Positions 53,863 through 63,224 of a stretch of 64,000 nt of DNA are shown here, piece by piece; the stretch's first letter is position 1; each line of letters opens with the position of its first letter. Position numbers and translations under genes: made by a program. The notes beneath the pieces were generated by a model. It saw nothing but the letters and a program-made list of their open reading frames with translations. It searched no databases and was not told the origin of the DNA. This DNA comes from Bryobacterales bacterium (GTDB taxonomy: Bacteria; Acidobacteriota; Terriglobia; Bryobacterales; Bryobacteraceae), in contig JADZGD010000143.1 of assembly GCA_020854055.1 (NCBI GenBank), positions 79,348 through 143,347 of the forward strand, written 5' to 3'.

Positions 53863-56361
53863 ATGCGAGAACCGCTCATCCTGCCGGCTGCCGCGTTGAC
53901 GGCGGGTATTTTGGCGGCGCGAGCCGTGCCATTGGACCTGCCGCCGCTCGAAGCCGGTATCAGCCTGTTGGTGCTGCTCTCAATGGCGTCGTTCGCTCTC
54001 GGCCGGGGGAAGGTGGGAACACTTTCTCTGCTCGCGGCCGCCCTGCTTGCCGGCGCCTGGACCGCCACCTTCCACTCAGCCGCGGCGCCGCCGCGGCTCG
54101 ACGCCGGCGCCCGGGAGATGGCCCTTTTCAGCGGTTGCGTTGTCATGCCGCCGGCATTTTCCGCCGATCGGGAGCAGCTGGTGCTGGAACTGGCGCCGCG
54201 GGCGCGTGCTCGCGTAAACGTCTACCCGAGGGACGGCGCGCCGCCGCCCCGGCTGAACTACGGCCAGCGAATCGAGTTCGCCGGTCACGGCCAACCGGTG
54301 CGCAATTTCCGCAACGCCGGTTCATTCGATTATGTCGCCTACCTCGCGCGGAGCGATATCTACTGGACCATCTCGGCCCGTACCGATACCATCCGTGTTC
54401 TGCCAGGCCATTGCGGGTCGCCGTTTTGGGATGGCATTTTCGGGCTGCGCGCCGCCGCTCTCAACCGCCTGGAACGCCTCTACGCGGGCGACCCCTACAC
54501 CACTGCAATGATGCAAGCCGTCCTGATTGGCGATAGCGCCAAACTGGAAAAGGTCTGGACCCAGGATTTTCGCCGTACCGGCACCTACCACGTCCTCGTT
54601 ATTTCGGGCCTGCACGTCTCGGTGCTCGCCGGCTGCCTGCTTTTTCTGCTGCGGATGGCTTCCGTGGCCGAATTCCCTTCGCTTCTTGTCACCGCGTTAG
54701 CCGCCTGGCTCTACGCGCTCGTTTCCGGATTTACCGCGCCGGTGGTCCGTGCCGCCGGCGGCTTCACTTTTTTCCTGTGTGCACGGTTTTTTTTCCGCCG
54801 CACGCGCGTGTTGAACCTGGTCGCCGCGATCTCACTCGTCTATTTGTTTCTCGACCCGGCCCAACTGGCGGACGGCAGTTTCCAACTCTCCTTCCTTGCC
54901 GTCATCGCAATCGGCGCGCTGGCAGTGCCGCTGTTCAGCCGTACCATCGGGCGGTACGCCGGCAGCCTCTGCGCCCTTTGGGAACGGGACCGCGACGTTC
55001 ACCTGGAACCGCGCGCCGCCCAGTTGCGGGTTGAACTGCGATTACTCGGCGAGGCCTTGGCGCCCTGGATTCGCCTGCCGCCACGAATTGTCACCAATTT
55101 CATCGGCCTGGTGTTGCGAGGCGCATTCTTCGTCTTCGAACTGATTGTTCTTTCGGCGGTCGTCCAGGTGGGCCTGGCTCTGCCGATGACCGCCTACTTT
55201 CACCGGCTCTCTTTTTCCGGACTTAGTGCCAACGTGGTCATCGTCCCGCTAATGACCTGCGCGATCCCGGTTGGGTTTGCGGCCATCTTCACCGGATGGC
55301 ACGCGGTTGCCGCACTCGGCGGGTTACTGCTTGACCTTTCGCGCCGGGTCGCCGGCTTTCACGCCCGCTGGGAACCCAATTGGCGTGTCCCCGATCCTCC
55401 CGCCTGGCTTGGCATCACATTCATCGCGGCGCTTGTCGTGCTGGCGATCCTCGCGCGCCGTTCCGCGCCCTGGTGGAAACCAGCGGCGGCGGTGGCCGCG
55501 GGATTGTTCGCCGTCATCGTCGTTCATCCCTTTCCTCCGCGAATCGTCTCCGGTTCGCTCGAATTGACCGCCGTCGACGTCGGCCAGGGTGAAGCGCTCT
55601 TTGTCGCCCTGCCTGCCGGAAACACCATGATGGTCGATGGCGGAGGAATTCCCGCCAACGGGCGCAATCGCAAACCGGCGCTCGATATTGGCGAAGATGT
55701 GGTTGCGCCCTACCTGTGGTCGCGCTCCGTTCGGCGTCTGGATGTTCTCGTTTCCACCCACGGCCACGAAGATCATGCCGGCGGCCTGCCGGCGCTGGTG
55801 GCCGCGTTTCATCCTCGTGAGCTTTGGACTGGAGCCACGCCTGGTTCAATCGCGTGGGACGCCCTTCGCGCCCAGGCGCTCGCTGCCGGAATGCGTATCC
55901 GCCCGCTGCGCGCCGATGAAGCGTTCCTGTTCGGAGGAGCCGGTTTCCGGGTGCTGAGCCCGCCACCCAATTACCGGGCGGGAATGGCTCCCGCCAATAA
56001 CGATTCGCTGGTCATGACGATCTCATACGGCCGCCACCGCTTCCTGCTCACGGGTGACGCCGAGTGGCCCATGGAAAGTGAGATGCTCGGCCGGGGCCTG
56101 CCCAGGGCGGACGTTCTCAAAATAGCCCACCACGGCAGCCGGACCTCCTCATCGGAACCGTTTCTGGCCGCGGTTCATCCCGCTTTCGCCCTGATCTCGG
56201 CGGGCCGTGACAACCAGTTCGGTCTGCCGCACCGGGATGTCCTTGGACGATTGGGCGACTTGGCGGTTGAACTTTACCGCACCGACCTGGACGGACGCGT
56301 CACCATCCGTACCGACGGTTGGAAGATCACCACCACCACCGATCGTCTGGAGGGACACTAA
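53863..56361 (+). CDS. comEC: ComEC/Rec2 DNA uptake channel protein
   Basis: 832 residues. Order: N-terminal hydrophobic part and DUF4131-like OB domain (ELAPRARARVNVYPRDGAPPPRLNYGQ), competence membrane domain with RTGTYHVLVISGLHVSVLAG and VVRAAGGFTFFLCAR, then a metallo-beta-lactamase domain with STHGHEDHAGG and LKIAHHGSRTSSSE. It transports single-stranded DNA across the inner membrane and the C-domain may degrade the other strand. No other competence genes are adjacent. ATG at 53863. Confidence 0.95.
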   Translation: MREPLILPAAALTAGILAARAVPLDLPPLEAGISLLVLLSMASFALGRGKVGTLSLLAAALLAGAWTATFHSAAAPPRLDAGAREMALFSGCVVMPPAFSADREQLVLELAPRARARVNVYPRDGAPPPRLNYGQRIEFAGHGQPVRNFRNAGSFDYVAYLARSDIYWTISARTDTIRVLPGHCGSPFWDGIFGLRAAALNRLERLYAGDPYTTAMMQAVLIGDSAKLEKVWTQDFRRTGTYHVLVISGLHVSVLAGCLLFLLRMASVAEFPSLLVTALAAWLYALVSGFTAPVVRAAGGFTFFLCARFFFRRTRVLNLVAAISLVYLFLDPAQLADGSFQLSFLAVIAIGALAVPLFSRTIGRYAGSLCALWERDRDVHLEPRAAQLRVELRLLGEALAPWIRLPPRIVTNFIGLVLRGAFFVFELIVLSAVVQVGLALPMTAYFHRLSFSGLSANVVIVPLMTCAIPVGFAAIFTGWHAVAALGGLLLDLSRRVAGFHARWEPNWRVPDPPAWLGITFIAALVVLAILARRSAPWWKPAAAVAAGLFAVIVVHPFPPRIVSGSLELTAVDVGQGEALFVALPAGNTMMVDGGGIPANGRNRKPALDIGEDVVAPYLWSRSVRRLDVLVSTHGHEDHAGGLPALVAAFHPRELWTGATPGSIAWDALRAQALAAGMRIRPLRADEAFLFGGAGFRVLSPPPNYRAGMAPANNDSLVMTISYGRHRFLLTGDAEWPMESEMLGRGLPRADVLKIAHHGSRTSSSEPFLAAVHPAFALISAGRDNQFGLPHRDVLGRLGDLAVELYRTDLDGRVTIRTDGWKITTTTDRLEGH

Positions 56362-56462
56362 CCCCGGTTTCCGCGACGCCCCGGATTCCTCAAGAGCGAG
56401 TACCCCTCGGTTGCCACCCCGGTTGTAACCTGTTGGTGGTTTGCGCTCGTCGTACCCGGTGA

Positions 56463-57857
56463 GTGCCCAATCGCCCGGCATCGTCGAGTGCGGCCGACCA
56501 TCGCCCGCGTACGCTGAGGATGCCTCTGCTACTCGGCTTTGCCGGCGTTCTCCTGTTGATGAGTGCCCTGGCGGTGGATTCGGCGCGCCAACTCCGCGAC
56601 GTCACGCTGAACAGTACCCGTCTACGCCGCGACTATATTGAGCGCGACCGCTTGATGGACAAACTGCGCGGTGAGATCTACCATGCCGGTACCCTGATGC
56701 GGGACGGTTTGCTGACGCACGATGAGTTGGTACGCCGCGGCCGTCAAACCGAAGTCAATGAACTTCGCCGCCAGAACGAAGAGACACTCGCCGCCTATAA
56801 AGAACGGGCGATCGCCTCGGAGAGTGGCGCGCTGAATACTCTGCGGGACAATAGCCGGGAATACTTTGATGAACTTGATGCTGCCCTTGCGATACCCCCG
56901 CCTGCGGGCAGGCGGCGGGAGGGAACCATCTTTCGCGGCACTGTCATCCCCCAGCGCGCCAGCTTGATCGGCCTGGTCGCGCAGATCGACGCCCTAAACC
57001 GGCGCGATGCCGATGCCGGGGAGGCACGCATTCAGGCGCTTCAGACGCGCTTTCAGCGGCGTGTCGAGTCCCTCTCGGTAGTGGCCATCGCTCTCAGCCT
57101 GATCCTGGCTATGTTTGTCATCCTCCAACACCGGCGTCTGGAGCGGAAAGCCGCAAGTCAATTTGCGGAAATTCAGGATGCCCGGCGGAATCTGCGGCTG
57201 CTTTCCAACCGGCTGCTGGCTGCACAGGAGCAGGAGCGGCGGAATATCTCGCGGGAGTTGCACGATCAGGTTGGCCAATCCATGTCGGCGCTGTTGATCG
57301 ATCTGGGCCGCGCCGAGTCAAAGCTACGCGATACGGAGACCTGTCGAGAGATTCTCGGCTCGGCCCGCCAGATAGCAGCAGAGAGCCTGGCCCGCGTGCG
57401 GGATCTGTCCCTGCTGCTCCGGCCCTCCATGCTCGACGAACTGGGCCTGGTGCCCGCCCTGCAGTGGCAGGCACGGGAGGTGATGCGGCGTACTAACCTG
57501 AAAGTGAAGATGATCGCCGGCGATCTTGATCACGATCTTCCGGATGAACATCGGACGGCCGTCTTCCGCATCGTCCAGGAGGCGTTGCACAATTGCGTCA
57601 AGCACGCCGAAGCGACCGAGGCGCGGGTGGTTTTTACGGTTGAAGCGGACGGGCTGACCGTATCGGTTCAGGACAACGGGAAGGGCTTCGATCCACGGCG
57701 GCAGAAAGGTCTGGGCCTGCTCGGCATCGAGGAGCGCGCCAGCCATCTCGGCGGCATTTTCAGCCTGGATTCGGCGCCCGGTGGAGGCACCGCGCTTTCA
57801 GTCCGCTTGCCGCTCCCTCCAGGTGACTTCGAATCCCGGGAAGGGAATCCGGCATGA
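56463..57857 (+). CDS. NarX-type sensor histidine kinase (HisKA_3)
   Basis: 464 residues. TM1 (PLLLGFAGVLLLMSALAV), a periplasmic sensor of about 165 residues, TM2 (VVAIALSLILAMFVIL), then a HisKA_3 domain with the phosphoacceptor His in RRNISRELHDQVGQSMSALL and a HATPase_c with RIVQEALHNCVKHAEA and GLGLLGIEERA. The GTG at 56463 is the start. It is coupled by ATGA overlap to the NarL-type regulator downstream, its evident partner. Ligand unknown. Confidence 0.92.
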   Translation: MPNRPASSSAADHRPRTLRMPLLLGFAGVLLLMSALAVDSARQLRDVTLNSTRLRRDYIERDRLMDKLRGEIYHAGTLMRDGLLTHDELVRRGRQTEVNELRRQNEETLAAYKERAIASESGALNTLRDNSREYFDELDAALAIPPPAGRRREGTIFRGTVIPQRASLIGLVAQIDALNRRDADAGEARIQALQTRFQRRVESLSVVAIALSLILAMFVILQHRRLERKAASQFAEIQDARRNLRLLSNRLLAAQEQERRNISRELHDQVGQSMSALLIDLGRAESKLRDTETCREILGSARQIAAESLARVRDLSLLLRPSMLDELGLVPALQWQAREVMRRTNLKVKMIAGDLDHDLPDEHRTAVFRIVQEALHNCVKHAEATEARVVFTVEADGLTVSVQDNGKGFDPRRQKGLGLLGIEERASHLGGIFSLDSAPGGGTALSVRLPLPPGDFESREGNPA

Positions 57858-58498
57858 TTCGTATCCTGCTCGCTGACGATCACACGGTGGTGCGGAAAGG
57901 TCTCCGCCTGGTGCTTGAGGAACAGGCCGATTTCGAGATTGTTGGCGAGGCCGGCGACGGCCGCGAAGCGGTCGCCCTCGCCGCGGACCTCGATCCTGAC
58001 GTCGCCGTGCTCGACATCACCATGCCCAATCTGAACGGTATCGAGGCGGCGCGGCAGATCAAGGCGAAGCGGCCCCAGACCTCGATTGTGGTGTTGAGCA
58101 TGCACTCCGACGAGTCGTTCGTGCTGCGCGCGCTGAAAGCAGGCGCGCGTGGCTATGTGCTGAAAGATGCCAGGGAAGCCGAACTGGTCAGCGCCATCCG
58201 GCTGGTACAGGAAGGCAAATCTTTTTTCAGCCCGGCAGTCAGCCGGTTGCTCGTCGAAGACTACGTGCGGCAACTGGAAAGCAGGGATATCGAGGACAGC
58301 TACGAACTGCTGACACTGCGCGAGCGGGAGATTCTTCAACTGATTGCGGAGGGCAAGAGTAACAAGGACATCGCCAACCTGCTGATGCTGAGCCTGTACA
58401 CTGTGGAGACCCATCGCAGTAACATCCTGGAAAAACTGAATCTCCACAGTGTCCCGGAACTCATCTTATACGCGGTACGTAAGGGCGTCATCGGCTGA
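57854..58498 (+). CDS. NarL/FixJ-family response regulator
   Basis: 214 residues. REC domain with the DD pair (LLADDHTVV), the phosphoacceptor Asp in VAVLDITMPNLNG, and conserved Thr/Ser and Lys (VVLSMHS, VLKDA), then a LuxR-type HTH (LTLREREILQLIAEGKSNKDIANLLMLSLYTVETHRSNILEKL). It should bind DNA as a dimer when phosphorylated by the upstream kinase. Targets unknown. Confidence 0.95.
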   Translation: MIRILLADDHTVVRKGLRLVLEEQADFEIVGEAGDGREAVALAADLDPDVAVLDITMPNLNGIEAARQIKAKRPQTSIVVLSMHSDESFVLRALKAGARGYVLKDAREAELVSAIRLVQEGKSFFSPAVSRLLVEDYVRQLESRDIEDSYELLTLREREILQLIAEGKSNKDIANLLMLSLYTVETHRSNILEKLNLHSVPELILYAVRKGVIG

Positions 58499-58501
58499 CG
58501 C

Positions 58502-59095
58502 TTAGCTTCGAGCTTCATTCCGGGCAAGATTCCTGCTCACCTGATGGGATTCCGCATGCAGACTTGCAAGCTGCACGGCATCATGCAATTCCCTCCACAG
58601 CGCGTGGGTCTGGCTGGCTAACGTGACCGTAAGGTTGTGCAACGCCGGCGCCTGTACGTCGTCCTGATTGTCGTTGACGAAGTTGATCGCCTCGGTAATC
58701 GTGGTGGCAATTCCTGTGAGTTGCGGCCGTAGCCGTTCCGCTACCCGCCTCTCGGCGGAAGTCTCCTTGGTCTGGTTCAAAACTTTAGGGAATTCGCGGC
58801 CAATCCGGTTGAATTCACGCTTCATCGCGTTCAGTTGGCCATCGTAGAACTGGTAATCCAGTTGCTCGGTGGCGCTAACGTTCGCCAGCGCCGAAGCGTG
58901 ATCCTGCAGGGCAAAGCTCTGCCGCGCCATTTCCTTGAAAACACCGTTGGCGGCATTCGTAGCCGCCGCTGTCTTCATACCGGCGCAGCGGCTCGTTGCG
59001 GAATCCTGAACAGTGCGTGCGGCGAGCGGCATCCCGCTCAACCCGATGGCGGCCAGAACGGTCACCGCGAAGTGAATCATTCTATGTTGTTTCAT
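58502..59095 (-). CDS. Exported helical protein of unknown function
   Basis: 197 residues from ATG 59095 (GTG 59104 also possible). Signal peptide ending near LAAR, then a mostly helical mature part (ANGVFKEMARQSFALQDHASAL; QFYDGQLNAMKREFNRIGREFP; AERRVAERLRPQLTGIATTITEAINFVNDNQ). No family recognised; the length and helical bundle suggest a small periplasmic binding or stress protein. It converges on the NarL-type gene, 3 nt apart. Confidence 0.7.
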   Translation of the reverse strand: MKQHRMIHFAVTVLAAIGLSGMPLAARTVQDSATSRCAGMKTAAATNAANGVFKEMARQSFALQDHASALANVSATEQLDYQFYDGQLNAMKREFNRIGREFPKVLNQTKETSAERRVAERLRPQLTGIATTITEAINFVNDNQDDVQAPALHNLTVTLASQTHALWRELHDAVQLASLHAESHQVSRNLARNEARS

Positions 59096-59284
59096 TGTCT
59101 TCACGTCCTACCCTTGGTGGAGCCCTTCTCTCGGCTCCATTAAGGTAAACGTATTCGGGCCGATCGGGGTGACTACCGCCGTGACAGTAATTCTGTCCGC
59201 CGGGGAAGTGAGCGCGGCCCAGGAAACAGGGCCATTCGTGTTAACTTTGGAATAGGCTGCGTGGGAGCAGCGAACAAGTGCCTT
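59096..59284. other. Gap upstream of the small UGA-containing ORF
   Basis: Contains a hairpin GGAGCC-cttctctc-GGCTCC near 59124-59143. Both strands show short coding-like frames (minus 59108-59293; plus, VNVFGPIGVTTAVTVILSAG) with no conserved motif I can name, so the stretch may be gene debris. Confidence 0.3.
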
Positions 59285-59479
59285 ATGCGTCAATGGCTTA
59301 TTTACCTGCTATTCATTGCAGCCTACCTGGTGGTAATGAAGTGGGTGCTGCCACGGTTCGGTGTCCCCACTTGAATGGCCAAATCCTGCGACGTCGCGGC
59401 GCGGCGTGAGAAACAGAAAGACCTGAAGGGAACTGCTACCGGCGGGAATGCGGAGCACTCGTCCAACGCCAGCAACTGA
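59285..59479 (+). CDS. Small single-helix membrane ORF with in-frame UGA; candidate selenoprotein
   Basis: ATG 59285 opens a 29-residue product that is one transmembrane helix (WLIYLLFIAAYLVVMKW) followed by VLPRFGVPT and then UGA (59372-59374). Reading through UGA as Sec adds MAKSCDVAARREKQK and ends at TGA 59477-59479, 64 residues in all, giving a GVPTUMAKSC motif. A hairpin CTGCG-ACGT-CGCGG (59386-59399) lies 12-25 nt after the UGA, at the distance expected of a bacterial SECIS. The ribosome site is weak. Without readthrough it would be a 29-residue membrane peptide. Confidence 0.4.
59386..59399 (+). promoter_or_regulatory. SECIS-like hairpin after an in-frame UGA
   Basis: Five base pairs, CTGCG/CGCGG with one G-U, and loop ACGT (or GACGTC if the closing pair opens). 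The loop is 17-20 nt past the UGA. Position and size fit minimal bacterial SECIS models; sequence alone does not prove SelB binding. Confidence 0.35.
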
Positions 59480-59494
59480 GAGTTGCCGGCGGGC

Positions 59495-60844
59495 TTAGTG
59501 AGCAGCGGCGTCTCCGTATTGAATGGCAGTGTCACTTCCGAAAACGTGGTAGTTGCGGAAGTCGATCGCCGACCGGCTGCATTCGAGTGAAAAGCGCTGG
59601 CAAGCGAGGTTCTCGGCATGTACCGGTAACAGGTATTTACCGGCGCCAAGGCGCACCGGCTCGTAATCCACCGCCGATTCCACCTGGTCCAACGGAAACT
59701 CGTCGGGAAGGTAAGCCGCCTGCATCTCGATCCGCAATACGCGGCCGGCTTTGGGGTCGATCCAGATCGAACCCTTATAAGCCGGTAGCACCCACTGCCC
59801 CGCCACCTGGACGTGCCAGTGCGAGTTTGCCTTCTCTACGCGAAAGTCGTAAATGCGGGCAGCGATGCCCGACGAAGCCGATTCGCCGCGGAAAAAGAAC
59901 GATGCCTGGCTGGAGGGTGAAAACAGGTCCACCAGGATGGTGGCAAACTCACCGGTCGACCAGGATCCGCCCAGTTCGGTGATCGCCTTCTTGGTCTGCT
60001 TTCCATTGACCGAGACTTTCCGGTAATCTTCCTTGCCGTCCTGATAAACAACTTCGGTGGAGACGACATCCAGCGGTTGCCAGTTCACCGGCCTTGTGTC
60101 GCTCTGGTAGCGTGTCATGTACTCTGTGCAGAGGTAGTTGGGAAGCCGTTCCGTGAAGGCCGAAGAGGCGCGGCGAGCCTTGGTGATGATGGGGTCTTCA
60201 TTGGGTTCCACCGGAGCGGCGGCGGCGGCGTGGGGAACGTTTGCCGCCTGCTCTGTGCTGCCTTCGATGTCTTCGTTGTGGTCAGGCTGCGGGTGGGCCC
60301 CGCGCCGGAGACGGGGAGCCTCATCCGTGCCCGTGTCGCCGATGACAGGGGGCAGCGTCTCGACACTGGGAATCGGCGAGCGGTTTTGAGAGCTGTCCGG
60401 CTGCGCGGTATTACCGCGGTTCGCCGGTTGTGCGGCATGGCCGGTGACACGGATGTCGTGCGCGTAGAAGTAACCGTCCGAGTCTTCAGTGGCGTCGATC
60501 GAGACTACGTCTCCCGGTCTCAGATCGGAGACTCTGCGCTCCTTGCCCTGTTCGATGACGCGAGTCTTCGCGCCCCGATTGAACGCAATCACACGGCCGT
60601 CATCGGTGTCAATCGTGATGGCCTTGCCGCTCACCGCACGGATTCTCCCCGCGGTCGTTTTGAGTTGTTCACCGTTCGTGGAATCGCCCTTTTTGTGCCG
60701 CGGCCAAGGTATGCCGGAGGGAGTCGATCGCGGCGTTGGGAAGCGCCGGCCCGGTCCTTCGGTAGGATCCGGATAGGGACCGCCTATCTGAGCTTCAAGA
60801 AGCAGACAGGTGGTGGCGAGCAGAACGACAAGCAGACGGTGCAT
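59495..60844 (-). CDS. Exported protein of unknown function with DUF5666-like N-terminal part
   Basis: 449 residues from ATG 60844 (MHRLLVVLLATTCLLLEAQ), a signal peptide. Residues about 60-130 form a small beta-barrel-like unit (GRIRAVSGKAITIDTDDGRVIAFNRG; DLRPGDVVSIDATEDSDGYFYAHDI) like DUF5666 modules. A low-complexity Gln/Pro/Ala linker follows, then a C-terminal domain beginning SAFTERLPNYLCTEYMTRYQ, of a type I associate with Acidobacteriota secreted proteins. Function unknown. It is divergent from another DUF5666-like gene. Confidence 0.75.
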   Translation of the reverse strand: MHRLLVVLLATTCLLLEAQIGGPYPDPTEGPGRRFPTPRSTPSGIPWPRHKKGDSTNGEQLKTTAGRIRAVSGKAITIDTDDGRVIAFNRGAKTRVIEQGKERRVSDLRPGDVVSIDATEDSDGYFYAHDIRVTGHAAQPANRGNTAQPDSSQNRSPIPSVETLPPVIGDTGTDEAPRLRRGAHPQPDHNEDIEGSTEQAANVPHAAAAAPVEPNEDPIITKARRASSAFTERLPNYLCTEYMTRYQSDTRPVNWQPLDVVSTEVVYQDGKEDYRKVSVNGKQTKKAITELGGSWSTGEFATILVDLFSPSSQASFFFRGESASSGIAARIYDFRVEKANSHWHVQVAGQWVLPAYKGSIWIDPKAGRVLRIEMQAAYLPDEFPLDQVESAVDYEPVRLGAGKYLLPVHAENLACQRFSLECSRSAIDFRNYHVFGSDTAIQYGDAAAH

Positions 60845-60949
60845 AGAGTCGATAACATCTCCCCGCGGCGAACCCACAATTAGATGCGGTCACCCGGTTC
60901 GCCGTTACACGGCAGTTGGTTCGCAACAGCGAGGCTGAAAAAGTGTTCA

Positions 60950-61363
60950 ATGGAATTAATGGACGATACGCCCCTGAAACGAACGGTCCGCCGGCTGGCA
61001 ATTGGTCTGGCTCTGTTGGTGCTGGTGTCGCTTTGCGGAGGGCAGTCAGCCGCCGGACAGGACTCAGCGGAAAGCCTTTTCCCCAGCTTCACCGGCACGG
61101 TACATGCCTTTAATGGCAGAATCCTCACACTGGAGATGGAAGATTCAAACCAGATGGACTTTCACTGCTCCCGCAAGACCCGCTATCTGGACGGCAAGAA
61201 GAAAGTCCGGCCATCGGCGATTCGCCGCGGCATGATGGTGACCGTGGAAGGCAAACCGGCGCCCGACGCGAGCATGGATGCGGTGGTGGTGCGGTTGGAG
61301 CACACCCCGGCCCCGGCCGGCACCGACAATCGATCCACAGCCGCCCTGATGGGTGTTCAGTAG
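60950..61363 (+). CDS. Exported DUF5666-like small protein
   Basis: 137 residues from the ATG at 60950 (60959 is close behind; the frame is open to 60884). A signal peptide (RLAIGLALLVLVSLCGGQSAAGQ) precedes one beta-rich unit: FTGTVHAFNGRILTLEMEDSNQMDFHCSRKTRYLDG and SAIRRGMMVTVEGKPAPDASMDAVVV. The unit parallels the N-terminal part of the divergent 449-residue protein, so the two may be functionally linked. The 3' end overlaps the convergent transglutaminase-like gene by 7 nt. Confidence 0.7.
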   Translation: MELMDDTPLKRTVRRLAIGLALLVLVSLCGGQSAAGQDSAESLFPSFTGTVHAFNGRILTLEMEDSNQMDFHCSRKTRYLDGKKKVRPSAIRRGMMVTVEGKPAPDASMDAVVVRLEHTPAPAGTDNRSTAALMGVQ

Positions 61364-63075
61364 GTGATCGACAGGGAACGGCAGCGGATCAGCCCCGGGG
61401 CGTTTAGGGTGTAACGCGCGGTGTTGTCATGGAAATCCGCCGGCTTGAGTGTATGGACGGCGGTCTGCTCCCCCGATGCGGTGTCGTAGCGGTAGGTAAC
61501 GGTCACCGGCCCCTCCAACCGGGCGGCATTTTTCAGATCGAAGCGTAAATTATTCCGGCCGGCGAACAGGCGGGGAATTGACATGATGCCGTTCTCGAAG
61601 GTCAGCGAAAGTCTTAGCCGCGAGATACCGGCCGGCTCGGTGCGGTCCGCGGCTTCGGGCACGCTCAGCCGGATCTGGAAGTGATATACCCCGTGGATAC
61701 TGACATCCTTGCCGTTAAAACGGGGGCGGCCCAGTTCCGTGTGAAACGAACCCAATCCGGTGTCTAGTGTCTGCCACTGGCTCCAGACGGCCGGTTCAGC
61801 CTCGTTCGAGTATCGCGCGCGCTCGGTGCGTATCTCGGCCTTTGTGCCGGCTCCGGTCAACTCGCCTTCCAGAACGCCGTTGACCAGCACGTAGGGGCTA
61901 TAGACGTCAATCACTCCCGAACCGCCGCCGCCGATTGCCGCCGGGCGGAGATAAGGGGCCGACCCGGCACGAACCAGCGTGGCGCCCGGTTCCAGGATCT
62001 CGGACGCCGGCCGGTGGCGAAGGTCCGGAGCGTACTCGATGCGGCCCGACGCCTGGCCGATGGTCTGGCCGCCGGCGAGGTCTGCGTCATACCCTTCGTT
62101 GGTGGGCACGGTAGAAAGCATCATTTTCACGCGTTCATAGTTGGGGTCGAACTTGGGCCAGCGCCCGTCCAAGGAAGTAGTCGTGACCCGGTAGAATCGC
62201 CCGCTGGCCAGGAAAGGCCATTCGCGCTTGGTTTGCTTACCGGCGGGAACGTAAAACTGGCGGGCGGAATTATCCCAGAAACGCTCCACCGTAGTCCCTC
62301 GAGGCAGACGAAAGGACATGTCGTGGAACCGTGTGCCCATCTGGTACGCGGAGTCGCCAAAGACACTCTCCTTCGGCGCGCCGGCTTTGCGCCAAGCCGC
62401 CTCGCTCTCGAAATAGACCGGCTGCAGGTCCAGGGCGCGCTTCCACTCGAGGTTTGCGATCTCGAAAAACGGCTTGGAGCGATTCTTGTACCTCAGGTTC
62501 TTCATGATGTTGGCATCCACACCGACGGCGGCCCAATCCAGTACCGGGGCGTCCGGTGCGTCGTGGTCGATCAAGTAGTAACCGTAACGGGGATCGAAGG
62601 CGCCGTAGTGGCCATCCAGCCGCAGCCGGTACATGGTATGGTAGCCGCCCTCGGGGTGCTCGACCACGACACGCTGGGAAGCCAACCGGTCCCGCTTGTA
62701 CTCTTTCCAGGCTGCGTCGGCGATGCGGCTGCACGTGTCGCAGTAGCCCCAGCCGTAGACAAACAGGGTCTTGTGGGCGTCGACGACATACTTCTCCTGT
62801 CCGTGATCGCCTTCATAGGCCTGGATCATGCCGCCGACGGCCATGCGGCAGAACAACCTCAGCCACTCAAAGAACTTCTTGCCCTGGGCGGTCTCCGAAG
62901 CGTGCTCCAGACCTTCGATGCGCATGACATCACTGGTCCAGGTAACCAGGTCCGTCGAGCGCGGCCACTGCTCATTGCTGACCATGGGTCCGGTAATGAC
63001 ACCCCGCTCGGCGGCGGCTACGATTCCGGCACTAATCAGAAAAAGACACAAGAGCAAAGCAATCGAAAGACGCAT
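61357..63075 (-). CDS. Exported transglutaminase-like fold protein
   Basis: 572 residues with a signal peptide (LSIALLLCLFLISAGIVAAA). A papain/transglutaminase-like core is suggested by Cys in FVYGWGYCDTCSRIADAAW, His in GGYHTMYRLRLDGHYGAFDP (HYGAFDP as the His...Asp pair) and the spacing between them. The C-terminal 200 residues are beta-sandwich-like (GVYHFQIRLSVPEAAD; ISRLRLSLTFENGIMSIPRL). It may cut or cross-link extracellular polymer or act as a structural relative without catalysis. ATG at 63075. Confidence 0.7.
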   Translation of the reverse strand: MRLSIALLLCLFLISAGIVAAAERGVITGPMVSNEQWPRSTDLVTWTSDVMRIEGLEHASETAQGKKFFEWLRLFCRMAVGGMIQAYEGDHGQEKYVVDAHKTLFVYGWGYCDTCSRIADAAWKEYKRDRLASQRVVVEHPEGGYHTMYRLRLDGHYGAFDPRYGYYLIDHDAPDAPVLDWAAVGVDANIMKNLRYKNRSKPFFEIANLEWKRALDLQPVYFESEAAWRKAGAPKESVFGDSAYQMGTRFHDMSFRLPRGTTVERFWDNSARQFYVPAGKQTKREWPFLASGRFYRVTTTSLDGRWPKFDPNYERVKMMLSTVPTNEGYDADLAGGQTIGQASGRIEYAPDLRHRPASEILEPGATLVRAGSAPYLRPAAIGGGGSGVIDVYSPYVLVNGVLEGELTGAGTKAEIRTERARYSNEAEPAVWSQWQTLDTGLGSFHTELGRPRFNGKDVSIHGVYHFQIRLSVPEAADRTEPAGISRLRLSLTFENGIMSIPRLFAGRNNLRFDLKNAARLEGPVTVTYRYDTASGEQTAVHTLKPADFHDNTARYTLNAPGLIRCRSLSITY

Positions 63076-63224
63076 CGGTAGAAGTTTAGCACGGTAGTGG
63101 CCTGCGCCAGTCCGGCGCTTACCCGGTCCGGACTTCCACCTGCTAGAACAACGCGGCTCCCAGGACGCCCCATGATAAAGATCCTATCGGACGCGGGCTG
63201 TGATCCGGCGCTACCATCCCAAGC

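Noticed and set aside
59108..59293. 61-residue minus-strand ORF
   Set aside because: No ribosome site and competing coding-like frames on the other strand; noted only as possible debris.
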